Positions 27,094 to 35,783 of a stretch of DNA of 64,000 bases are shown in pieces (positions within the stretch are counted from its first letter, which is position 1; every line of letters starts with the position of its first letter). The stretch lies in contig NZ_CP182486.1 of assembly GCF_052327305.1 (NCBI RefSeq), positions 248,001 through 312,000 of the forward strand. The letters are read 5' to 3'. Both the position numbers and the translations under genes were made by a program. This DNA comes from Sphingobium sp052327305 (lineage in GTDB: Bacteria > Pseudomonadota > Alphaproteobacteria > Sphingomonadales > Sphingomonadaceae). Under the pieces are notes generated by a model that was not told where the DNA came from, ran no database searches, and was given only the letters and a program-made list of their open reading frames with translations.

Positions 27094-29313
27094 ATGTCGG
27101 CTGAGATCGCTGAAGCTAACTATACGGTGAGCCCAACCTTACTGGCACTACGCGACGCCCTTCGCACAGCCAAAAAGCCGGTCGCTAAGTTCGACATGGG
27201 GGAGTTGCAGGTCGAGGTTATAGCCGAGCATGACTCAGTTTTTGCTCTCGTCCGCCGCCCGAACGACGGTGGGCTGGCGGTCCGCATCGCTTATCTGAGC
27301 GCGTCTTTCACCTGCAAATCGCTTCGCCCTAAGGCAGGTGAAACCGCTCGGATCGCAATCACCAGTGGAATGGGTGAGCACGAAATCGTCTTTTCCAATA
27401 GTCGTGAAGCGCTTGAACGATTGCGGGTGACGGTTCGCCTAACGCCTGCCACTGACCTGACCCTGCCCTTCGCACCGCGTGACATCTATCCATTAGGGAA
27501 TGACGATGATCCGTTGCGAGCAACGGGTAATTTGGAAGCATCGCAGCGGGGCCTGAACGCGGGGATTTTGTACTTCAGGATCGATGAGCCGGCCTTCGGC
27601 AATGTTTTGTACCTCCAGAACCTGACGGCGCTGAACGACTATTTTCGGGCAACCGGTACCAAACCGAAGGAGGTCGTAGGTGGGGACTGGCCTGAGCTCG
27701 GTTATCTGCTGCCCACCCCCGAGCCGGACGCTTGCCTCGCCGATGTCGCGCTAAAGCAGGGCGTGCCCATAACGCTGTCAGACGTCATTCTGGTATTTCG
27801 TCATGAAGCGCCGCCGCATGAGCGCGAGTCCGCACGGCAGTTCGTGCAGATGCTCGGCAGCGCTTACAAGATGCTCGATCTTCCGCCGGTTGAGTTTCGC
27901 GATTGGGCTGACCGCGCAGAACGGTCCGCCCGCGATCTGGCCGACGCAACTGAGGCTACCGTTCGCCACTATGGCAACCTCTACGTTCATCCCTACACGG
28001 CCGCTGAATATCCCGACATCATGGTTCAGATGTCCATAATTACTGCATTACATGACTGGGGAAACTGGCGTGGCGAGCACCATCCGGTCGAGGCGCGGCT
28101 CAAGAAGGGCCTCCGCAAATTCTATGATTCAAAACTCAAGGCTCTTCGAAGGTATCTACCGAATGTCGGAAAGGACAAAAATGCCGACGCAGTCGATAGT
28201 TGGTATCTTTATCACCCGCTGTTGAACCTGGGCATCCTCGCTCTCGATGGCGATAATGATGCCCGCGCCTTGTTCCTCGATTCTATTGACTTCGCGGTTC
28301 GGGCAGCGCGACATTTCGAGTATAGGTGGCCCGTCCAGTACGATATTACTGACTTTTCCATCATTGAGGAAAAGGCCCCGGTCGATGGTCGAGGTCAGAC
28401 CGACGTAGGCGGGATCTACGCTTGGGTCATGCTCCAGGCGTTTGAACTCACTGACGACAAGCGGTTTCTCGATGAGGCCAAGGCGGCAATCGAGACTGCA
28501 ATTGGGCTGCGCTTCAACATCAACTACCAGGCCAATCTGACAGCGTGGGGAGCGGCAGCCTGTATGAGGCTTTGGCGCATCACCAATCGCGACGTCTACC
28601 TAGAGCAAAGCTATGTCTATCTTGCGAGCTTCCTGCACAATGCCGTGATCTGGGACAGCCAGATCGGCCATGCTGCGCATTACGAGACTTTCCTAGGGGT
28701 GACTTGCCTTCAGGATGCTCCCTACATGGCGATGTACGAATGTTTCGACAGCTTCACCGCCTTCGAGCGCTACCTAGACGACGGAGGCCCCGATCTCGAT
28801 CCTGAGGCGCGGATGCTGGTGAGTGAATACTGCAAATACGCACTGTCTCGGGCCTGGTATTATTATCCAGATGCGCTGCCCCCTGAAGCGATATCGGAAA
28901 AGCAACGAGACTCGAACGGCCACGTCGATCCCAAGCTCTCATTCCCATTGGAAGATCTTTATCCTGATGGACAGCCCGCGGGGCAAGTTGGGCAAGAGGT
29001 CTATGGTGCTGGCGCGGCCTTCATCTTTACAACGCGCTCCTTCCGCAATGTCGATGGCGCGCCCTTTCGGCTCTATTGTGACTATCTGGTTCGCGGCGTT
29101 GAGCGTACGGGTGATAAAGCGCTGACGGTCAGCCTTTACGGCGGAGAAGGCTGTACGGCCCATTTGCGCATCGTTCGTCTAAAGCGCCGCAAATTGACCA
29201 AGAGCACGGTGACCACGGCTGACGGTGACGTGTTGATACCTTACGAAACGTCAGACGATCGGATTGATTATCGTGTCCCCGCGAACGGTCGCCTCGTGGT
29301 CGCATGGGAGTAG
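27094..29313 (+). CDS. Large uncharacterised protein, possible alpha/alpha-toroid carbohydrate-active fold
   Basis: I do not recognise this 739-residue protein. There is no signal peptide or transmembrane helix, so it is probably cytoplasmic. Residues 1-160 look beta-rich, the middle and C-terminal part (about 250-640) are long amphipathic helices rich in Trp, Tyr and His (AWGAAACMRLWRITNRDVYLEQSYVYLASF), and the last 100 residues return to beta strands. That layout resembles six-hairpin glycosidase or uronyl-epimerase-like toroids, but no catalytic motif can be named. The ATG at 27094 has GGAAGG eight bases upstream; the frame also offers TTG at 27079. A GH130 gene lies 4 kb away in the same block. 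Confidence 0.85.
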   Translation: MSAEIAEANYTVSPTLLALRDALRTAKKPVAKFDMGELQVEVIAEHDSVFALVRRPNDGGLAVRIAYLSASFTCKSLRPKAGETARIAITSGMGEHEIVFSNSREALERLRVTVRLTPATDLTLPFAPRDIYPLGNDDDPLRATGNLEASQRGLNAGILYFRIDEPAFGNVLYLQNLTALNDYFRATGTKPKEVVGGDWPELGYLLPTPEPDACLADVALKQGVPITLSDVILVFRHEAPPHERESARQFVQMLGSAYKMLDLPPVEFRDWADRAERSARDLADATEATVRHYGNLYVHPYTAAEYPDIMVQMSIITALHDWGNWRGEHHPVEARLKKGLRKFYDSKLKALRRYLPNVGKDKNADAVDSWYLYHPLLNLGILALDGDNDARALFLDSIDFAVRAARHFEYRWPVQYDITDFSIIEEKAPVDGRGQTDVGGIYAWVMLQAFELTDDKRFLDEAKAAIETAIGLRFNINYQANLTAWGAAACMRLWRITNRDVYLEQSYVYLASFLHNAVIWDSQIGHAAHYETFLGVTCLQDAPYMAMYECFDSFTAFERYLDDGGPDLDPEARMLVSEYCKYALSRAWYYYPDALPPEAISEKQRDSNGHVDPKLSFPLEDLYPDGQPAGQVGQEVYGAGAAFIFTTRSFRNVDGAPFRLYCDYLVRGVERTGDKALTVSLYGGEGCTAHLRIVRLKRRKLTKSTVTTADGDVLIPYETSDDRIDYRVPANGRLVVAWE

Positions 29314-29406
29314 GCGGTGCATCGATATCGCTGCCCGCGCTGACCTTTGAGTGCGGGGAAACTCGCAGGACTGGACGTTGCCCGCCCTCTCCTTCTAAAT
29401 TCTCGA

Positions 29407-30192
29407 TCAGGATTTGGCGGTTCCGGGCTCAGCCATCTTACGATGCCGCTCGGCCAATAAGGACTGCGGAACGACACCGGCGGCCGCAACCTGAGCCTTA
29501 TTCATCCAGCCGGAGACGATATGGCCTTTACCCGCCATCAACGCATCCCAGCCGTCTCGCGCGACCTTGGCAGGATCAGCCTTGTTCTCATCCTGACCAA
29601 CTTGCGTGTCGAGCATCTCGGCGCGCGCGAAGAACTCAGTGTCTGTCGCGCCCGGCATCAGGGTCGTGAGGGTGACGCCCCTTGTATCCTTGAGCTCGTT
29701 GCGGAGAGCATCGGTAAAGTTGTCGATGAACGCTTTCGTCGCATTGTACACGGCATTGAAGCTGCCGGGGATATAGCCAGCGATGGAGCCCGTAACCAGG
29801 ACGTTACCCGAATTACGAGCGACCATCTCTTTGAGAACTTTCTGAAGGAGATACACCGTCCCGGTGACATTGGTGTCCACGGAGTGACGCCAGGTCGGGA
29901 CGTCCTGATCCAGAAACGCTCCGCCCGTCCCGACACCGGCATTGGCGCAAAGCAAATCGATCTGGCGACCCTCGGTGTGAGCGAGGAGCAGGTCCACACC
30001 CTCAACCGTAGACAAATCCGCCTCAACCGAACGAACATTTCCTCCATGACGGGCTATATCTGCGGCCGCAGCCTCAATAAACGGCTCGTTTGCTACGACG
30101 AGCAAATCATAGCCATTTTCCGCTGCGATACTGGCCAGCTCAAAGCCAATGCCTGTCGAGGCGCCGGTTACAATCGCAAATTTTCCCGCCAT
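29407..30192 (-). CDS. SDR family oxidoreductase
   Basis: A classical short-chain dehydrogenase of 261 residues with the nucleotide motif TGASTGIG near the N-terminus, NAGVG, catalytic Ser in VTGSIAGYIPG, and YxxxK in YNATKAFIDNF. Substrate unknown. It is last in the leftward set SRPBCC-dehydrogenase-DUF4142-SDR and starts 11 bases after the DUF4142 gene, so co-transcription is likely. Confidence 0.92.
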   Translation of the reverse strand: MAGKFAIVTGASTGIGFELASIAAENGYDLLVVANEPFIEAAAADIARHGGNVRSVEADLSTVEGVDLLLAHTEGRQIDLLCANAGVGTGGAFLDQDVPTWRHSVDTNVTGTVYLLQKVLKEMVARNSGNVLVTGSIAGYIPGSFNAVYNATKAFIDNFTDALRNELKDTRGVTLTTLMPGATDTEFFARAEMLDTQVGQDENKADPAKVARDGWDALMAGKGHIVSGWMNKAQVAAAGVVPQSLLAERHRKMAEPGTAKS

Positions 30193-30203
30193 GTCTTCTC
30201 TCC

Positions 30204-30779
30204 TCAGCCGGGAAGTTTGCCCAGCGTCTCGATATGCTTCTGTATGACTGGGACGATCTCTGCAGCCGCCTTCTTTAGCGCGGGTTTGTCGCCTTCAGCC
30301 GCGTAAGCTTGTTGGAGAGCGAGAGCCGCCTGATGCGCCTGCGTTTGATGCGCCTTGTAGATAGCATCGACACGGTCAGCCTGCGCGCTCTTGATCTCAT
30401 CCAGCATCGCCTGCTGAGCGGGATCGAGCTTGGGAGGCGATACCGATACGCCATCCGCCTTGGCGGCCGCTTTCAGCTTCTTAGTCGACTGACTGTGGTT
30501 ATCGACCATCATATTTGCGAACATTTTGACGTCGGCGTTGCCGGTCTTGGCTAGGACCGCCTTCGAGGATTCGATCTCGAAAAGATCGCCTGCGCCAGCT
30601 TTCCCAAGATAGCTCGCAGCATCGGTCGCTGCTTCGGCGGTCGGCGGCGCCATCGCGTCGTTCATCTCCGGCGCGTTAACCCCGCTATTTGGCAAGGCCG
30701 CTTCGTTGGTGACACTGGGCGCCCCGCTACAAGCGGATAGAGCAACAATGGCCGTGGCTAAAATGAGTTTGCTACGCAT
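30204..30779 (-). CDS. DUF4142 (ferritin-like) lipoprotein
   Basis: A 191-residue exported protein. The signal peptide ends in a lipobox (VALSACSG, Cys at about 17). A low-complexity linker precedes a helical DUF4142 domain (about 55-190) with the typical AGDLFEIESSKAVLAKTGNADVKMFANMMVDNHSQSTKKL segment split across two helices. DUF4142 proteins are ferritin-like in fold and often stress-induced; no enzymatic role is established. It lies between the dehydrogenase and SDR genes. Confidence 0.88.
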   Translation of the reverse strand: MRSKLILATAIVALSACSGAPSVTNEAALPNSGVNAPEMNDAMAPPTAEAATDAASYLGKAGAGDLFEIESSKAVLAKTGNADVKMFANMMVDNHSQSTKKLKAAAKADGVSVSPPKLDPAQQAMLDEIKSAQADRVDAIYKAHQTQAHQAALALQQAYAAEGDKPALKKAAAEIVPVIQKHIETLGKLPG

Positions 30780-30803
30780 GATGATATTCCTCTCTTGGGG
30801 CGC

Positions 30804-31997
30804 TCAGGCAACAATGGTCTGATCGAGGCCGGGCTTGAGCACGATCTTGGTGACTTCGTTCTGCTTGTCGTGAAACATCTTGTAGCCCTCAGGCGCCTGC
30901 TCGAGCGGAAGCCGATGCGAGATCAGGAATGTCGTGTCGATCTTCCCTTCGATGATCGCATTGAGGAGGCCCGGCATGTAATGCTGGACACTGGTCTGGC
31001 CGGTCTTGAGCGTGAGGCTCTTTTCCATGAACGCGCCGAGTGGGAATTTATCGACGAACCCGCCGTAAACGGCAGGCATGGACACGCGGCCACCCTTGCG
31101 GCAGGCATGGATCGCCTGACGGATCGAATGGATACGGTCCGTGCCCAGGAACATGCTCGCCTTGATCTGATCGACGACGTTGTCGACGAAGAAACCGTGG
31201 GCCTCGAGGCCAACAGCGTCTATGACCGCATCGGGGCCGATCCCGCCGGTCATATCCATAAGCGCTTCGTAGGTTTTGGTTTCCTCGAAGTTGATCGTCT
31301 CCGCGCCGAACTTCCGGGCAAGCTCCAATCGATTTGGGAAATGGTCGATCGCGATGACGCGCTGCGCGCCCATCAGGAACGCGGATTGAACGGCGAAAAG
31401 TCCAACGGGGCCGCAGCCCCAAACCGCTACGGTATCGCCGGGTTCGATATCGGCATATTCGGCCGCCTGCCATCCCGTCGGCAAAATGTCGGACAGGAAA
31501 AGCACTTCGTCATCATCGAGTCCGTCCGGGACCACAATCGGGCCGACATCCGAGAAGGGCACGCGCACATACTCGGCCTGCCCGCCCGCATAGCCTCCGG
31601 TAAGATGACTATACCCGAATAGTCCGGACATCGGCTGCCCATAGAGCTCCCGGCCTATGTCCTGATTGTCAGCCGGATTTCCATTATCGCATGCCGAATA
31701 TTGATGTTTGCCGCAATGATAGCAGCTGCCGCATGAGATCGTGAACGGGACGACCACCCGTTCTCCTTTTTTCAAGGTTGAGCCGGGACCGGTTTCCACG
31801 ACCTCGCCCATGAACTCATGGCCCAGAATGTCCCCCGCCTGCATGGTGGGGATGTAGCCATCGTAAAGGTGGAGATCGGAGCCGCAGATCGCGGTCGACG
31901 TGATCTTTATGATCGCATCTCGAGGATTGAGGATTTCCGGATCATCTACGGTGTCGACGCGAACGTCATGCTTGCCGTGCCAAGTGAGCGCGCGCAT
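30804..31997 (-). CDS. Zinc-dependent alcohol dehydrogenase, formaldehyde-dehydrogenase-like
   Basis: A 397-residue medium-chain dehydrogenase. Catalytic zinc ligands are Cys38 (AICGSDLHLYDG) and His60-Glu61 (GHE); structural zinc ligands are Cys89, 92, 95 and 103. A Rossmann motif (VWGCGPVGLFAVQSA) follows. The length and the insertion before the Rossmann domain fit the glutathione-independent formaldehyde dehydrogenase group. The likely substrate is an alcohol or aldehyde formed under stress; this is inference. Its start overlaps the SRPBCC stop by one base. Confidence 0.92.
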   Translation of the reverse strand: MRALTWHGKHDVRVDTVDDPEILNPRDAIIKITSTAICGSDLHLYDGYIPTMQAGDILGHEFMGEVVETGPGSTLKKGERVVVPFTISCGSCYHCGKHQYSACDNGNPADNQDIGRELYGQPMSGLFGYSHLTGGYAGGQAEYVRVPFSDVGPIVVPDGLDDDEVLFLSDILPTGWQAAEYADIEPGDTVAVWGCGPVGLFAVQSAFLMGAQRVIAIDHFPNRLELARKFGAETINFEETKTYEALMDMTGGIGPDAVIDAVGLEAHGFFVDNVVDQIKASMFLGTDRIHSIRQAIHACRKGGRVSMPAVYGGFVDKFPLGAFMEKSLTLKTGQTSVQHYMPGLLNAIIEGKIDTTFLISHRLPLEQAPEGYKMFHDKQNEVTKIVLKPGLDQTIVA

Positions 31998-32557
31998 CAG
32001 GCCTTCTCCTCTTCCAGCTGTGCTCGCGTGCGTGCAGCGGTAGCAATTTCCCCGGTTTCCATAAGTTGCTTGAGACGTCGCAGGTCGCGGCGGGCCTGAA
32101 GTTTCGGCTCTCGCTGAAAGAGCTTCGCGATGAACTTGCCCACAGTTCCAAAGGGCGGTTCGTAGGCGATGGTCGCGCGAACCACTGCGCCACGCTCTCC
32201 CGCGTCAATAAACTCGATCCGCCCGCTGTTCGCCACCTCGGCGTCTGGTTGAGACTGCCAGACGATTTCCCGACCCTCTATGTCGTGAGTGATCTCCGAC
32301 ACCCAGCTGACTTCCCGCCCTGCCGTAGCCTTTACCGTCCACCGAGAACGCGTGTGGTCGATCGGCTCGATTGAGACGATATTCTCCATTACCGACACCA
32401 GGTTGGACGGGTCTCGCCAGAAGGCATAAATTTCGCCGGCAGGACGATTGATCGTGACACTTTCAGCCAGCAGAGCGCGGTCGCCGCTTTCTTTCTTGGA
32501 GGAGGTTACAGGCGCGTCGTTGTGAACGCGCGTCATGTCTTCCGCGTCGTGAGACAT
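31997..32557 (-). CDS. SRPBCC family protein (cyclase/dehydrase-like)
   Basis: A 186-residue cytoplasmic protein. After a polar 25-residue leader comes a START-like domain (ESVTINRPAGEIYAFWRDPSNLVSVMENI; DIEGREIVWQSQPDAEVANSGRIEF) and a charged helical tail (QARRDLRRLKQLMETG). Such proteins bind hydrophobic ligands; the ligand is unknown. It is the first gene of the leftward set and has an EcfG-like promoter 29 bases upstream. Confidence 0.88.
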   Translation of the reverse strand: MSHDAEDMTRVHNDAPVTSSKKESGDRALLAESVTINRPAGEIYAFWRDPSNLVSVMENIVSIEPIDHTRSRWTVKATAGREVSWVSEITHDIEGREIVWQSQPDAEVANSGRIEFIDAGERGAVVRATIAYEPPFGTVGKFIAKLFQREPKLQARRDLRRLKQLMETGEIATAARTRAQLEEEKA

Positions 32558-32585
32558 AGCAAATAATCCTATGAGGTTACGCCCT

Positions 32586-32611
32586 CAATGGTCCACGAGC
32601 AGCAATGTTCC
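32586..32611 (-). promoter_or_regulatory. Candidate EcfG-type stress promoter for the SRPBCC-dehydrogenase operon
   Basis: Read on the minus strand: GGAAC (32611-32607), 16 bases, then CATTG (32590-32586), against GGAAC-N16/17-CGTT. It ends 28 bases before the SRPBCC ATG at 32557. The -35 and spacing are perfect; one -10 base differs. Confidence 0.42.
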
Positions 32612-32738
32612 TCCACGCGCCTGAAGCATCTTCGAAATCGTATTAACGAAAGTTAATCTGGCGTCCTGACGCGCGTCCTCTCGCGAGCCTGACCGTTATG
32701 GCGGCACGGGACACCTCCCGGCCAAGAGGAGAGCAATA

Positions 32739-33290
32739 ATGGCTGCTACGAAGACCGCTTCGAAAACGAGTTCGAAGACCAGTGCAAAATCCGCAAAGAA
32801 GCCCGCGTCAAAGACGGCCCGCAAAAACCAGCGCGCTGCGGCGAAGCCGGCCGATGCGATCAAGTTCCTCAAGGACGATCACAAGGAAGTGAAGGGCTAC
32901 TTCAAACAGTATGAGGATCTGGAAGACGAAGGCGAGAAGCAGGCCCTAGCGGACAAGATTTGCCTCGCGCTGACGGTTCATGCGCAGATTGAAGAAGAAA
33001 TCTATTATCCTGCCACGCGGGAGGCGATCGACGACGACGATCTTCTGGACGAGGCGGAAGTCGAACATGCGAGCGCGAAACAGCTAATTGCCGAAATTCA
33101 GGCAATGAAGGCAGGCGATCGCCTTTTCGACGCGAAGGTGACTGTGCTTGGCGAGTATGTCAGCCATCATGTCGAGGAGGAAGAGAAAGAGATGTTCCCG
33201 GAAAGCCGGGACAGCGACCTCGACCTCAAAGCGCTGGGCGTGATGCTTGCCGAGCGCAAAGCAGAGTTGATGGCGCAAGCCGGCAAGTAA
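32739..33290 (+). CDS. Hemerythrin HHE-domain protein
   Basis: A 183-residue cytoplasmic protein with a Lys/Ala/Ser-rich basic N-terminal 40 residues, then a four-helix hemerythrin-like domain. Candidate di-iron ligands are in KDDHKEVKGYF, VHAQIEEEIYYPA, VEHASAKQLI and SHHVEEEEKEMFPE. Possible roles are oxygen, NO or iron sensing, or protection. The basic tail may bind nucleic acid (inference). The AGGAG ribosome binding site lies at a good distance from the ATG. No EcfG consensus was found on its own strand. Confidence 0.92.
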   Translation: MAATKTASKTSSKTSAKSAKKPASKTARKNQRAAAKPADAIKFLKDDHKEVKGYFKQYEDLEDEGEKQALADKICLALTVHAQIEEEIYYPATREAIDDDDLLDEAEVEHASAKQLIAEIQAMKAGDRLFDAKVTVLGEYVSHHVEEEEKEMFPESRDSDLDLKALGVMLAERKAELMAQAGK

Positions 33291-33414
33291 GCGGGACACA
33301 GAAGAACACTGACCTCCGGCGGTGGACGCGCTTCATCGCCGGAGAGGATCGGGAAGACTAGGACCAAGAGGCGCCCCGTCATCCGTCGATAGAGCGAAGG
33401 TCTAGGCTGAACTT

Positions 33415-34551
33415 TTAGCCTAGCCCGAAAACGGACTTGGGGATGTGCGTGATCCGACATGCGAGATCCGCTTCGCCCGAGGCCACGACATAGTGATCTC
33501 CGCCGTCAGCGATTCCTGTGGTAAACACCACGTCGCGCAAATACATCTGATCTTCCAAAGGTTTGGTCAGGTCCGGATTAGCCTCGAGTAACGGCGTGTG
33601 TTCCGTGTGCAGGACATTTGTCGGATCGTCCCGGCCAAGAATGGACCAGTACGTGCGATAAATGCCGACGATCTCATGGGGCTCGACGCCGTGCCATAGC
33701 GTCAGCCAGCCTTTGTCAGTCAGCACAGGTGGGGTTCCGCCTCCCATTCGGGCAGTCGCGACGGTCGCCGCATGTGGGCGGATGCCCGGCCGCGCGGATG
33801 GCTTCCAGAACAGAGCATCGGGTGAATGGGCCAGGTTGATCGAAGGCCCTGCACGCCATTCGCTCCCCGGCGGATAGGCGAAGTAGAGATCCCCCAACGG
33901 TCGGGTTTGGGCCCAATAGTGGCCGTCGATCAGACCTTCAAAAATCAGCATATCCTTGTTCTGGTGGTCGAGAACGATATCCTCGAACCGCCAGTCCAGC
34001 CCATTGTCGGAGCTGTAAAGCGTGGTGGAGTGACGCTCAGGGCTCACTGAACATGTGGTCATCAGCCACCGATCGCCCACCCTGCTGATCCGGGCATCTT
34101 CGACGCCATAGCATTGCAGGCTGTTCTGGGGGGCGATGGCCTTGTCATAGTGGATTGCAACCCGTTCCAACCCATCTGGGGTTAGCTCTACCGGAAGTAG
34201 CCAAGACAGCGACGTCAAAGCCATGATCTTCCACCCGCCGCCCCGAAGCGTGAACTTGCGGGGGTCAGCAGTATCTGCATGTTCAAGAGGCCAGGCGTCG
34301 AGCGCGTAATGGCCGTCGCCTTCAACTGCCTCCCACCGTATCGCGTGAACATATCCGTCATGGATTGGCTTGCGCAGCGCTTCGGCCACGCGAACCATGA
34401 TGAGCAGATTTCCGTTGGGAAGACGCGTGAGGCCGGGGTTGAACGCCCCCAGGACATAGGTCTCGCAATCCAAATGTCCGGCAAGCGGCGATCGCGCCAG
34501 ATCGATATCGTCGGGCGTGAGAACAAGTTTGTCGACGGCATAGCGGGTCAT
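33415..34551 (-). CDS. GH130-type glycosidase/phosphorylase
   Basis: A 378-residue five-bladed beta-propeller protein. The segments AFNPGLTRLPNGNLLIMVRVAE and YGVEDARISRVGDRWLMT match the substrate-binding and catalytic-acid regions of GH130 enzymes, which phosphorolyse beta-mannosides. There is no signal peptide, so it works on an intracellular glycoside; the substrate is unknown. Its ATG overlaps the stop of the SDR gene by four bases, so the two are translationally coupled. Confidence 0.85.
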   Translation of the reverse strand: MTRYAVDKLVLTPDDIDLARSPLAGHLDCETYVLGAFNPGLTRLPNGNLLIMVRVAEALRKPIHDGYVHAIRWEAVEGDGHYALDAWPLEHADTADPRKFTLRGGGWKIMALTSLSWLLPVELTPDGLERVAIHYDKAIAPQNSLQCYGVEDARISRVGDRWLMTTCSVSPERHSTTLYSSDNGLDWRFEDIVLDHQNKDMLIFEGLIDGHYWAQTRPLGDLYFAYPPGSEWRAGPSINLAHSPDALFWKPSARPGIRPHAATVATARMGGGTPPVLTDKGWLTLWHGVEPHEIVGIYRTYWSILGRDDPTNVLHTEHTPLLEANPDLTKPLEDQMYLRDVVFTTGIADGGDHYVVASGEADLACRITHIPKSVFGLG

Positions 34552-35309
34552 GGGTGATCGCGGCGGGTTTCGACGCGCATGAGGGAGACGGCCGTCCGAC
34601 GGGGCTGGGTGAGCATGAAGTGGGTGGCAACTGCGATGTCTTCCGCGCGCAGCATCGTTTCGTCGTTGATTGCCTCGCGCTGCTTTTCCGGCGGATATTC
34701 TGGATACTGGAAATCCGCGCCGGTGAAACCGGGCTCGATCAGTCCGACCTTGATATCTTTCTCGGAAAGCTCCTGCCGTAGCGAATGGGCAAAGCCCTGA
34801 ATGCCTGCCTTGGCCGCGACGTAAATCGAAGAGCCGCCTGAGCGCGATACTGCGGACATGGAGCCAATCAGAACGATGTCGCTGCCGGCCTCCATTCGAT
34901 CGACCGCCGCACGTGTGGAATGCAGATAGGAGGTGAAATCTACAGCGATCTGGTAATCCAGCTCGTCCTCGCTCGGCTCTTCGAGAGCGTCGGCAGGGAC
35001 GGCGGCGTTTATGACCGCGATGTCGAGCCGTCCGAGATAATCATCCGCCGCCTTGAAGAAGCGTTCGACGTCCTCGCGCCGGGCAAGATCCACATTGATG
35101 CCGTCGCCCTCCCCTACTTCCCGAATGCGCACCAATGCGTCGTCCAGATGAGAAGGCGTTCGGCCACAAATGAAGACTTTTACGCCCTCGGAGGCAAGGA
35201 GCACGGCGATGGCCCGACCGATCCCAGTGGTGCCCCCGGTTATTATTGCTTTCCGTCCCTGCAGGGAGGGACAAGCGGTATGAGCATCGGCGGTGTTGTT
35301 ATCAGGCAT
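34548..35309 (-). CDS. SDR family oxidoreductase
   Basis: A 253-residue classical SDR with TGGTTGIG, NAAV, catalytic Ser in LIGSMSAVSRSGGSS, and YxxxK in YVAAKAGIQGFAHSL. Three in-frame ATGs (35324, 35315, 35309) precede the domain; 35309 is chosen because AGAGG lies six bases before it. It is coupled to the GH130 gene by a four-base overlap, so the pair may oxidise or epimerise a sugar (inference). Confidence 0.9.
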   Translation of the reverse strand: MPDNNTADAHTACPSLQGRKAIITGGTTGIGRAIAVLLASEGVKVFICGRTPSHLDDALVRIREVGEGDGINVDLARREDVERFFKAADDYLGRLDIAVINAAVPADALEEPSEDELDYQIAVDFTSYLHSTRAAVDRMEAGSDIVLIGSMSAVSRSGGSSIYVAAKAGIQGFAHSLRQELSEKDIKVGLIEPGFTGADFQYPEYPPEKQREAINDETMLRAEDIAVATHFMLTQPRRTAVSLMRVETRRDHP

Positions 35310-35366
35310 GTCCATCCTCTTCACATCTTCACGGCGACAATCGCTCTGAAAGCTCGGTGCGCGGCG

Positions 35367-35648
35367 CTAAGGGGTCAGTAATGTCTGGCGGCGATCCACA
35401 TTCGCGCCGCCGCCGAGCAGTTCATCCCGCAGCTCAAGAAGAACCTGCGTCGCCTTATGGCGCGTTTCCGATGGCGGGCGGTCTTCGCGGGTTAGTCCTT
35501 CCAGCGGGGCGGTCGCATAAGCAAAGGCATTACTGACCAGCCCGATATGACCCATGCGGATCATCTCGATCAGGAGACCGGTGAGAAGCGAGCGCAGCGC
35601 GAGATTTTCGGCTGTTAGACTGCTGAGAACAGGGTCGATGTCGCTCAT
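35367..35648 (-). CDS. Small uncharacterised protein with an EcfG-type promoter
   Basis: A 93-residue protein with no recognised domain. It is predicted mostly helical: a leucine-rich N-terminal half (LSSLTAENLALRSLLTGLLIEMIRMGHI, broken by one Gly) and a charged C-terminal half ending in a polar tail. It could be a cytoplasmic helical hairpin; no transmembrane segment is clear. An exact EcfG promoter lies 47 bases upstream of the ATG, which is strong evidence that the gene is real and stress-induced. Confidence 0.75.
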   Translation of the reverse strand: MSDIDPVLSSLTAENLALRSLLTGLLIEMIRMGHIGLVSNAFAYATAPLEGLTREDRPPSETRHKATQVLLELRDELLGGGANVDRRQTLLTP

Positions 35649-35695
35649 GATGTCCGCGTGTCCGCAGGGCGGTGTGCCTCTGCTGTCATCGGTCC

Positions 35696-35720
35696 AACGG
35701 AAACCTCAGGGAGAGGTTCC
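35696..35720 (-). promoter_or_regulatory. Exact EcfG general-stress promoter (GGAAC-N16-CGTT)
   Basis: On the minus strand GGAAC (35720-35716) is followed by exactly 16 bases and CGTT (35699-35696). This matches the alphaproteobacterial general-stress sigma-factor consensus without mismatch and faces the 93-residue protein gene whose start is at 35648. Confidence 0.75.
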
Positions 35721-35783
35721 GCTATCGGCCATCGGATAATCTGAAGCAAAGCGATTTCCGAGTGGCGAACCAAGCAGAGGCAC

